Shown: positions 44,784 to 54,705 of the stretch, one piece after another | Layout of the letters: every line of letters begins with the position of its first letter | How positions within the stretch are numbered: the first letter of the stretch is position 1 | Source: Panulirus ornatus | Taxonomy: Eukaryota; Arthropoda; Malacostraca; Decapoda; Palinuridae | NCBI RefSeq assembly: GCF_036320965.1 | Contig: NC_092270.1 | Location: 17,154,908-17,218,907, forward strand | Direction of reading: 5' to 3' | DNA length: 64,000 nt | Program-made: the position numbers and the translations under genes | Notes under the pieces: model-generated | Told to the model about the DNA's origin: nothing | The model's database searches: none | What the model saw: only the letters and a program-made list of their open reading frames with translations

Positions 44784-46905
44784 TAGAGGTGATAACAAGT
44801 AGTGGTGATGTGAGAAGGAGATGGAGTGAGTATTTTGAAGGTTTGTTGAATGTGTTTGATGATAGAGTGGCAGATATAGGGTGTCTTGGTCGAGGTGGTG
44901 TGCAAAGTGAGAGGGTTGGGGAAAATGATTTGGTAAACAGAGAAGAGGTAGTAAAAGCTTTGCGGAAGATGAAAGCCAGCAAGGCAGCAGGTTTGAATGG
45001 TATTGCAGTGGAATATATTAAAAAAGGGGGTGACTGTATTGTTGACTTGGTTGGTAAGGTTATTTAATGTATGTATGACTCATGGTGAGGTGCCTGAGGA
45101 TTGGCGGAATGCGTGCATAATGCCATTGTACAAAGGCAAAGGGGATAAGAGTGAGTGCTCAAATTACAGAGGTATAAGTTTGTTGAGTATTCCTGGTAAA
45201 TTATATGGGAGGGTATTGATTGAGAGGGTGAAGGCATGTACAGAGCATCAGATTGGGGAAGAGCAGTGTGGTTTCAGAAGTGGTAGAGGATGTGTGGATC
45301 AGGTGTTTGCTTTGAAGAATGTATGTGAGAAATACTTAGAAAAGCAAATGGATTTGTATGTAGCATTTATGGATCTGGAGAAGGCATATGATAGAGTTGA
45401 TAGAGATGCTCTGTGGAAGGTATTAAGAATATATGGTGTGGGTGGCAAGTTGTTAGAAGCAGTGAAAAGTTTTTATCGAGGAGGTAAGGCATGTGTACGT
45501 GTAGGAAGAGAGGAAAGTGATTGGTTCTCAGTGAATGTAGGTTTGCGGCAGGGGTGTGTGATGTCTCCATGGTTGTTTAACTTGTTTATGGATGGGGTTG
45601 TTAGGGAGGTGAATGCAAGAGTTTTGGAAAGAGGGGCAAAAATGAAGTCTGTTGTGGATGAGAGAGCTTGGGAAGTGAGTCAGTTGTTGTTCGCTGATGA
45701 TACAGCGCTGGTGGCTGATTCATGTGAGAAACTGCAGAAGCTGGTGACTGAGTTTGGTAAAGTGTGTGAAAGAAGAAAGCTAAGAGCAAATGTGAATAAG
45801 AGCAAGGTTATTAGGTACAGTAGGGTTGAGGGTCAAGTCAATTAGGAGGTAAGTTTGAATGGAGAAAAACTGGAGGAAGTAAAGTGTTTTAGATATCTGG
45901 GAGTGGATCTGGCAGCGGATGGAACCGTGGAAGCGGAAGTGAATCATAGGGTGGGGGAGGGGGCGAAAATTCTGGGAGCGTTGAAGAACGTGTGGAAGTC
46001 GAGAACATTATCTCAGAAAGCAAAAATGGGTATGTTTGAAGGAATAGTGGTTCCAACAATGTTGTATGGTTGCGAGGCGTGGGCTATGGATAGAGTTGTG
46101 CGCAGGAGGGTGGATGTGCTGGAAATGAGATGTTTGAGGACAATGGGTGGTGTGAGGTGGTTTGATCGAGTAAGTAATGTAAGGGTAAGAGAGATGTGTG
46201 GAAATAAAAAGAGCGTGGTTGAGAGAGCAGAAGAGGGTGTTTTGAAATGGTTTGGGCACATGGAGAGAATGAGTGAGGAAAGATTGACCAAGAGGATATA
46301 TGTGTCAGAGGTGGAGGGAACGAGGAGAAGTGGGAGACCAAATTGGAGGTGGAAAGATGGAGTGAAAAAGATTTTGAGTGATCGGGGCCTGAACATGCAG
46401 GAGGGTGAAAGGTGGGCAAGGTGAATTGGATCGATGTGGTATACCAGGGTTGACGTGCTGTCAGTGGATTGAATCAGGGCATGTGAAGCGTCTGGGGTAA
46501 ACCATGGAAAGCTGTGTGGGGCCTGGATGTGGAAAGGGAGCTTTGGTTTCGGGCATTATTGCATGACAGCTAGAGACTGAGTGTGAACGAATGGGGCCTT
46601 TGTTGTCTTTTCCTAGCGCTACCCCGCACACATGAGGGGGGAGGGGGAAGGTATTCCATGTGTGGCGAGGTGGCGATGGGAATGAATAAAGGCAGACAGT
46701 TTGAATTGTGTGCATGGGTATATATTTATGTGTCTGTGTGTGTATATATATGTGTACATTGTGATGTATAGGTATGTATATTTGCGTGTGTGGACGTGTG
46801 TGTATATACATGTGTATGGGGGTGGGTTGGGCCATTTCTTTCGTCTGTTTCCTTGCGCTACCTCGCAAACGTGGGAGACAGCGACAAAGCAAAATAAATA
46901 AAGAT
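44784..46905 (+). mobile_element. RTE-1 copy I, transitional young type, inserted in copy P
   Basis: 5'-truncated at gaggtgataacaagtagtgg in the linker. Open frames 44777-45067, 44997-45845 (frame change at about 45050 from one extra base in gttgacttggttgg) and 45855-46424 (after a TAG replacing Trp TGG at 45844) carry all RT motifs, for example AFMDLEKAYDRVDRDALWK, GLRQGCVMSPWLFN and LLFADDTALVADSC. It shares the new TGA stop and aatcagggcatgtgaagcgt with the short-3'UTR copies but keeps the long 3'UTR (46515-46900). It looks like an intermediate between old and young lineages. Confidence 0.85.
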
Positions 46906-49060
46906 AAATAATAAAAAGTTTTGGAAGGTGGTAAATAATGTGCATAAGACAAGAGAACAAATGGAACATCGGTGAAGGGGGCAAGTTGGGAAGTAGTAAC
47001 AGGTAGTGAAGTTAGAAGGAGATGGAGTGAGTATTTTGAAGGTTTGTTGAATGTGTTTGATGATAGAGTGGCAGATATAGGGTGTTTTGGTCATGGTGGT
47101 GTGTGAAATGAGAGAGTCAGGGAGAATGGTGTGGTTAAAAGAGAAGAGGTAGTGAAAGCTTTGAGGAAGATGAAATCCGGGAAGGTGGTAAGTTCGGATG
47201 GTATTGCAGTAGAATTTATAAAGAATATGGGTGACTGTGTTGTTGATTGGTTGGTAAGAATATTCAGTATATGTATGGTTCATGGTGAATTGCCTGAGGA
47301 TTGGCAAAATGCATGCATAATGCCACTGTACAAAGGCAAAAGGGATAAAGGTGAGTGTTCAAACTACAGAGGCATAAGTTTGTTTAGTATTCCTTGGAGA
47401 CTATGTGGGAGGATATTGATTGAGAGAGTGAAGGCATGTACAGAGCATCAGACTGAGGAAGAGCAGGTGGTTTCTGAAGTGGTAGAGGATGTGTGGATCA
47501 GTTGTTTGCTTTAAAGTGTGTGTGTGAGAAATACTTGGAACAGATGGCTTTGTATGTAGTGTTTGTGGATCTGGAGAAGGCATATGATAGGGTTGATAGA
47601 AATGCTTTGTGGAAGGTCTTAAGGGTATATGGCATGGGAGGTAAGTTGCTAGAAGCAGTGAAAAGCTTTTACCAAGGATGTAAGGCATGTGTATGAGTAG
47701 GAAGAGAGGAGAGTGATTGGTTCCCAGTAAGTGCCGGTCTGTGGCAGGCGTGTGTGTTATCCCCATGGTTGTTTAACTTATTTATGGATCGGGTGGTTAA
47801 GGAGGTAAATGCAGGACTTTTGGAGAGAGGGGTGAGTATGCAGTCTGTTATGGATGAGAGGGCTTGGGAAGTGAGTCAGTTGTTGTTTGCTGATGACACA
47901 GCTCTGGTAGCTTATTCAAGTGAAAACTGCAGATGATGGTGACTGAGTTTTCAAAAGTGTGTGAAATGAGAAATTTGAGAGTAAATGTGAATAAGGGCTA
48001 GGTTATTAGGTTCAGTGGGGTTGAGGGACAAGTGAATTGGGATGTATGTTTGAATGGAGAAAAATTGGAGGAAGTGAAGTGTTTTGGATATGTGGGAGTA
48101 GACTTAACAGCAGAAGCAAATCAGGGTGGGGGAGGGGCGAAGGTTCAGGGAGTGATGAAGAATATGTGGAAGGAGAGAACATTGTCTTGAAGAGCAAAAA
48201 TGGGTATGTTTGAAGGAATAGTAGTTCCAACAATACTATATGGCTACGAGGCATGGGCTATAGATGAGGTTGTACGGTGGAGGGTGGATGTATTGGAAAT
48301 AAAATGTTTAAGGACAATATGTAGTGTGAGGTGGTTTGATCGATAAGTAATGAAGGGGTAAGAGAGATGGGATGAAATAAAAAGAGTGGTTGAGAGCAAA
48401 AGAGGGTGTGTTGAAATGGTTTGGACATATGGAGTGAATGAGTGAGAGAAGATTGACAAAGTGGATATATTTGTCAGAGATGGAGGGAACAAGGAGAAGC
48501 AGGAGATCAAATTGGAGGTGGAAGGATGGAGTGAAAAAGATTTTAAGTGATCAGAGCCTGAACATACAGGATGGTGAGAGGAGTGCTAGGAATAGAGTGA
48601 ATTGGAACAAAGTGGTATACCGGGGTCAATGTGCTGTCTTTGGACTAAATGAGGGCATGTGAAACATCTGGGGTAAACCATGGAAAGGTCTCTGGGGCCT
48701 GGATGTGGATAGGGAGCTTTAGTTTTGGTGCATTACACTTGACAGCAAGAGAATGAGTGTGAATGAATGTGGCCTTTTTTGTCTTTTCCTAGTGCTACTT
48801 TGCTGAAGCAGGGGGTAGCGATGCTGTTTCATTTGGGGTGGGGTGGCACTAGGAATAGATGAAAGCAAGAAAATATGTATGTATAAGTATGTATATGCGT
48901 ATATGTTGATATGTATACGCATATGTATGTATATGTGCATGTATGGACCTTTATGTATACATATGTGTATATGAGTGGTTTGGCCATTCTTCATCTGTTT
49001 CCTGGTGCTACCTAACTGATGTGGGAAATAGCGATCAACTATAATAAAGGGATGATATGA
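46906..49060 (+). mobile_element. RTE-1 copy P (old), linker to tail, right part
   Basis: Continues 43482-44783 after copy I: linker, early RT (CSNYRGISLFS), FVDLEKAYDRVDRNALWK, LLFADDTALVAYSS and a decayed C-terminal region ending near 48662, followed by a diverged 3'UTR (48663-49060) with the gtcttttcctagtgctactt module and a terminal hairpin at about 48985-49030. Many frameshifts; an old copy. Confidence 0.75.
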
Positions 49061-49138
49061 GTGGATGGGCTGTTCTTTGTCTGTTTCCTGGCACTACTTT
49101 GCTGATGCAGGAAACAGCGATCAAGTGTGATATATTAT
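49061..49138 (+). repeat. Second RTE-type tail segment
   Basis: A further copy of the terminal module, gtttcctggcactactttgc followed by gcaggaaacagcgatcaagt. It resembles the tail at 5030-5085 more than the one directly before it. Either a tail duplication or a separate truncated insertion. Confidence 0.55.
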
Positions 49139-49142
49139 TTTA

Positions 49143-49540
49143 TTAATGCACATATATATGCGAATATACAATGAAGAGACGTAGCTAGGTTGCCATTTCA
49201 TAAACACGTAATTGTCCAAGACAGACAAGGGTGTATCATAAACTTACTATTGGATAGCTTTGTTCCTCATAAAAATTGTAAACAATCCCCTTCTTGTCCA
49301 CATAATAATTTTATGATACGCTCGTTGTCTGTCTTGGACAATCACATGTTTACCAAATAGCATCCTAGCTATGTCTCTTCATTGTATATCACCTGACATA
49401 TTTCTTTCTTGTATCTCCCCTGATGATGTGATTATTACACGAAAGTGCACTTGGGAACTTATCATGTTTCATTATCCCAGTGGACTCATAGGAATATACT
49501 TGATCACGCGCAAAATTGTGATCCTTTCCAATGTGTATAT
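49143..49540 (+). mobile_element. Penelope-like element terminal region with inverted arms
   Basis: Contains an ~81-bp inverted repeat (49162-49242 and 49310-49390, imperfect) followed by ctgatgatgtgattattaca, then cgaaagtgcacttgggaact and ggactcataggaatatactt, a terminal region I associate with Penelope-like retroelements, which carry hammerhead ribozymes in their terminal repeats. No RT or GIY-YIG coding sequence is present. The class assignment is by recall of the motif layout, so moderate confidence. Confidence 0.55.
49416..49456 (+). ncRNA. Hammerhead ribozyme-like motif (Penelope type)
   Basis: Core box CTGATGA at 49420-49426; stem II GTG (49428-49430) with CAC (49438-49440) around the loop ATTATTA; second core box GAAA at 49441-49444; very short stem III within GTGCACTT (49445-49452); stem I from TCCC (49416-49419) with GGGA (49453-49456), predicted cleavage after the last T of CTT. 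One extra T precedes stem II and stems are short, as in the minimal motifs described for Penelope-like elements. Self-cleavage is not shown. Confidence 0.5.
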
Positions 49541-49544
49541 TATT

Positions 49545-51982
49545 TGTTTATTATTTATTTTACTCTGTCACTGTCTCCCGCGTTAGCGAGATAGCGCAAG
49601 GAAACAGACGAAAGAATGGCCCAACCCACCCACATACACATGTATATACATAAACGTCCACACATGCAAATATACATACCTATACATCTCAACGTATACA
49701 TATATATATACACACACAGACAAATACATATATACACATGTACATAATTTATACCATCTGCCTTTATTCATTCCCATCGCCACCCCGCCACACATGAAAT
49801 GATAACCCCCTCCCCCCGCATGTGCGCGAGGTAGCGCTTTGAAAAGACAACAAAGGCCACATTCACTCACACTTAGTCTCTAGCTGTCATGTAATAATGT
49901 ACCGAAACCACAGCTCCCTTTCCACATTCAGGCCCCACAAAACTTTCCATGGTTTACTCTAGACGCTTCAGATGCCCTGGTTCAATCCATTGACAGCACA
50001 TCGACCCCGGTATACCACATCATTCCAATTCACTCTATTCCTTGCACGCCTTTCACCCTCCTGCATGTTCAGTCCCCGATCACTCAAAATATTTTTCACT
50101 CCATCTTTCCACCTCCAATTTGGTCTCCCACTTCTCTCATTCCCTCCACCGCTGACACTTATATCCTCTTGGTCAAATTTTCCTCACTCATTCTCTCCAT
50201 GTGACCAAACCATTTCAAAACACCCTTTTCTGCTCTCTCAACCACACTCTTTTTATTACCACACATCTCTCTTACCCTTACATTACTTACTCGATCAAAC
50301 CACCTCACACCACATATTGTCCTCAAACATCTCATTTCCAGCACATCCACCCTCCTCCGCACAACTCTATCTATAGCCCACGCCTCGCACCCATTTAACA
50401 TTGTTGGAACCCCTATTCCTTCAAACATACCCATTTTTGCTTTCCGAGATAATGTTCTCGACTTCCACACATCTTTCAACGCTCCCAGAACTTTTGCCCC
50501 CTTCCCCACCGTATGATTCACTTTCACTTCCATAGTTCAATCCACTGCCAAATCCACTCCCAGATATCTAAAACACTTCACTTCCTCCAGTTTTTCTCCA
50601 TTCAAACTTACCTCCCAGTTGACTTGTCCATCAACCCTACTGTACCTAATAACCTTGCTCTTATTGACTTTTACTCTCAGCTTTCTTCTTTCACACACTT
50701 TACCAAACTCAGTCACCAGCTTCTGCAGTTTCTCACACGAATCAGCCACCAGCGCTGCGTCATCAGCGAACAACAACTGACTCACTTCCCAAGCTCTCTC
50801 ATCCACAACAGACTGCATACTTGCCCCTCTTTCCAAAACTCTTGCATTCACCTCCCTAAAACCCCATCCATAAACAAATTAAACAACCATGGAGACATCA
50901 CACACCCCAGCCGCAAACCTACATTCACTGAGAACTAATCACTTTCCTCTCTTCCTGCACGTACACATGCCTTACATCCTCGATAAAAACTTTTCACTGC
51001 TTCTAACAACTTGCCCCCCGCACCATATATTCTTGATACCTTTCACATTCTGTCTTCTTTTCTGAAAACCTCTACAAATCTTCCCCTTTGTCTCCACAAG
51101 ATAATGATCAGAATTCCTCCAGTTGCACCTCTCAGCACATGAACATCAAAAGTCTCTCTTTCACGCACCTATAAATTAACACATAATCCAATAACGCGCT
51201 CTGGCCATCTCTCCTACTTACATACGTATACTTATGTATATCTCTCTTTTTAAACCAGGTATTCCCTATCACCAGTCCTTTTTCAGCACATAAATCTACA
51301 AGCTCTTCACCATTTCCATTTACACCACTGAACACCCCATGTACACCAATTATTCCTTCAACTGCCACATTACTCACCTTTGCATTCAAATCACCCATCA
51401 TTATAACCTGGTCTCGTGCATCAAAACTACTAACACACTCACTCAGCTGCTCCCAAAACACTTGCCTCTCATGATCTTTCTTCTCATGCCCAGGTGCATA
51501 TGCACCAATAATCACCCATCTCTCTCCATCCTTTTTCAGTTTTACCCATATCAATCTAGAGTGTACTTTCTTACACTCTATCACATACTCCCACCACTCC
51601 TGTTTCAGGAGTAGTGCTACTCCTTCCCTTGCTCTTGTCCTCTCACTAACCCCTGACTTTACTCCCAAGACATTCCCAAACCACTCTTCCCCTTTACCCT
51701 CGAGCTTCGTTTCACTCAGAACCAAAACATCCAGGTTCCTCTCCTCAAACATACTACCTATCTCCTTTTTTCTCATCTTGGTTACATCCACACACATTTA
51801 GACACCCCAATCTGAGCTTTCGAGGAGGATGAGCACTCCCTGCGTGGCTCCTTCTTCTGTTTCCCCTTTTAGAAAGTTAGAATTCAAGGAGGGGAGGGTT
51901 TTCTGCCCCACGCTCCCGTCCCCTTTAGTCACCTTCCACGACACATGAGGAATGCGTGGGAAGTATTCTTTCTCCCCTATAC
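49545..51982 (-). mobile_element. RTE-1 copy J (minus), both ends present, internal deletion
   Basis: Runs from the terminal hairpin (49573-49600) and long 3'UTR through the C-terminal region (50533-50159), RT motif C (LLFADDAALVADSC, 50851-50537), then jumps at about 51045 from KVLRIYG-equivalent sequence straight to the end of the endonuclease, losing roughly 1.1-1.2 kb (linker and early RT, including motif A). The endonuclease frame 51797-51132 keeps ALSETKL as VLSETKL, IIGAYAPG, MMGDLNAKV and the DYVL stretch. The leader ends at about 51980 (gtattctttctcccctat). Confidence 0.8.
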
Positions 51983-52508
51983 TTTGTCGCTGTTTCCCGC
52001 TTTAGTGAGGTAGCACAAGGAAACATATGAAAGCATGGCCCAACCCATACACATACACATGTATATATATAAAAGCCTGCATACGCATGTATACATACCT
52101 ATACATTTCAACATATACATACACAGACACATACATGTATACGCATGTACATATTCATATATGCTGCCTTCATCCATTCTCGCCGTCACCCCACCTCACA
52201 TGAAATGGCACCCCCCTCCCTCTGCATGCATGCAAGGTAGTGCTAGGAAAAGACAGCAAAGGCCAAATTCGTTCCCGCTCAGTCTCCAGGTGTCATGTGT
52301 AGTGCATTGAAACCAAAGCTCCCTTTCCACATCTGGGCCCCACAAAACTTTCCATGGTTTACCCCAGACGCTTCACATGCCCTGGTTCAATCTGTTGACA
52401 GCATGTTGACCCTGGTATACCACATCATTCCAATTCACTCTATTCCTTGCATGCTTTTCACCTTACTGTTTGTTCAGGCCCTGATCACTCAAAATCTTTT
52501 TCACCCCA
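51983..52508 (-). mobile_element. RTE-1 3' fragment (minus), tail and C-terminal end
   Basis: Terminal hairpin (tgtttcccgctttagtgagg), TG/TA tract, long-type 3'UTR and the last coding bases up to gtgaaaaagattttgagtga (minus). It is cut at 52508, where a plus-strand copy begins. Confidence 0.75.
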
Positions 52509-52725
52509 TTCTGGGGGCGTTGAAGAATGTGTGGAAGGCAAGAACGTTATCTTGGAGAGCAAAAATAGGTATGTTTGAAGGAATAGTGGTTCCAACAATG
52601 TTATATGGTTGCCTGGGCTATAGATAGGGTTATGTGAAGGAGGGTTGATGTGTTGGAAATGAAATGTTTGAGGACAATATGTGGTGTGAGGTGGTTTGAT
52701 TGAGTAAGCAATGGAAGGGCAAGAG

Positions 52726-52759
<34 letters not shown>

Positions 52760-54691
52760 CTTTGTCGCTGTCTCCCGCGTTTGCGAGGTAGCGCAAGGAA
52801 ACAGACGAAAGAAATGGCCCAACCCCCCCCCATACACATGTACATACGTCCACACACGCAAATATACATACCTACACAGCTTTCCATGGTTTACCCCAGA
52901 CGCTTCACATGCCTTGATTCAATCCACTGACAGCACGTCAACCCCTGTATACCACATCGCTCCAATTCACTCTATTCCTTGCCCTCCTTTCACCCTCCTG
53001 CATGTTCAGGCCCCGATCACACAAAATCTTTTTCACTCCATCTTTCCACCTCCAATTTGGTCTCCCTCTTCTCCTCGTTCCCTCCACCTCCGACACATAT
53101 ATCCTCTTGGTCAATCTTTCCTCACTCATTCTCTCCATGTGCCCAAACCATTTCAAAACACCCTCTTCTGCTCTCTCAACCACGCTCTTTTTATTTCCAC
53201 ACATCTCTCTTACCCTTACGTTACTCACTCGATCAAACCACCTCACACCACACATTGTCCTCAAACATCTCATTTCCAGCACATCCATCCTCCTGCGCAC
53301 ATCTCTATCCATAGCCCATGCCTCGCAACCATACAACATTGTTGGAACCACTATTCCTTCAAACATACCTATTTTTGCTTTCCGAGATAATGTTCTCGAC
53401 TTCCACACATTTTTCAAGGCTCCCAAAATTTTCGCCCCCTCCCCCACCCTATGATCCACTTCCGCTTCCATGGTTCCATCCGCTGACAGATCCACTCCCA
53501 GATATCTAAAACACTTCACTTCCTCCAGTTTTTCTCCATTCAAACTCACCTCCCAATTGACTTGACCCTCACCCCTACTGTACCTAATAACCTTGCTCTT
53601 ATTCACATTTACTCTTAACTTTCTTCTTCCACACACTTTACCAAACTCAGTCACCAGCTTCTGCAGTTTCTCACATGAATCAGCCACCAGCGCTGTATCA
53701 TCAGCGAACAACAACTGACTCACTTCCCAAGCTCTCTCATCCCCAACAGACTTCATACTTGCCCCTCTTTCCAGGACTCTTGCATTTACCTCCCTAACAA
53801 CCCCATCCATAAACAAATTAAACAACCATGGAGACATCACACACCCCTGCCGCAAACCTACATTCACTGAGAACCAATCACTTTCCTCTCTTCCTACACG
53901 TACACATGCCTTACATCCTCGATAAAAACTTTTCACTGCTTCTAACAACTTGCCTCCCACACCATATATTCTTAATACCTTCCACAGAGCATCTCTATCA
54001 ACTCTATCATATGCAAGAGAGATGTGTGGTAATAAAAAGAGTGTGGTGAGAGAGCAGAAGAGGATGTATTGAAATGGTTTGGTCACATGGACAGAATGAG
54101 TGAGGAAAGATTGACAAAGAGGATATATGTGTCAGAGGTGAAGGGAACGAGAAGTGGGAGGCCAAATTGTAGATGGAAGGATGGAGTGAAAAAGATTTTG
54201 TGTGATCGGGGCCTGAACATACAGGAAGGTGAACGGCATGCAAGGAATAGAGTGAATTGGAACGATGTGGTATACTGGGGTCGACATGCTTTTAATGGAT
54301 TGAACCAGGGCACGTAAAGTGTCTGAGTAAACCATGGAAAGTTTTGTGGGGCCTGGTTCTAAAGGAAGCTTTCGTTTCCGTGCATTACACATGACAGCTA
54401 GAGACTGAGTGTGAATGAATGTGGCCTGTGTTTTCTTTTCCTAGCACTACCTCGCACGTGCGCGGGGGTAGGGAGGTGCCATTTCACATGTGGCAAGGTG
54501 GCGACGAGAATGGATGAAGGCAGCAAATATTGATATGTGCATGTGTATATATGTATATGTTTTTAAATGCATATGTATGTATACATTGAAATGTATAGGT
54601 ATGTATATGTGCGTATGTAGGCATTTATGTATATGCATATGTATATGAGTGGGTTGGACCATTCTTTCATCTGTTTCCTTGTGCTTCCTCC
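52509..54691 (+). mobile_element. RTE-1 copy K (plus), split by copy F
   Basis: Plus-strand C-terminal coding region from ttctgggggcgttgaagaat (52509-52729), resuming at 54013 with gcaagagagatgtgtggtaa through HMDRMSEERLTKRIYVSEVK to the coding end near 54316, a long 3'UTR and a diverged tail to 54691. Dead. Confidence 0.8.
52730..54012 (-). mobile_element. RTE-1 copy F, young, 5'-truncated, short 3'UTR
   Basis: Inserted into copy K with an 11-bp target-site duplication, GCAAGAGAGAT at 52719-52729 and 54013-54023. Long T-run at the 3' end, short 3'UTR, then an uninterrupted frame from the 5' truncation (AYDRVDRDALWKVLRIYG) through AVKSFYRGCKACVRVGREES, GLRQGCVMSPWLFN and LLFADDTALVADSC to VVYRG and the shared TGA. 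One of the best preserved RT C-terminal halves in the window. Confidence 0.9.
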
Positions 54692-54705
54692 GATATATAC
54701 ATATA

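Noticed and set aside
51983..54691. Reading 51983-52508 (minus) plus 52509 onward (plus) as a 5' inversion
   Set aside because: Both parts include the 3'UTR and tail, which a single inverted insertion would not contain twice.
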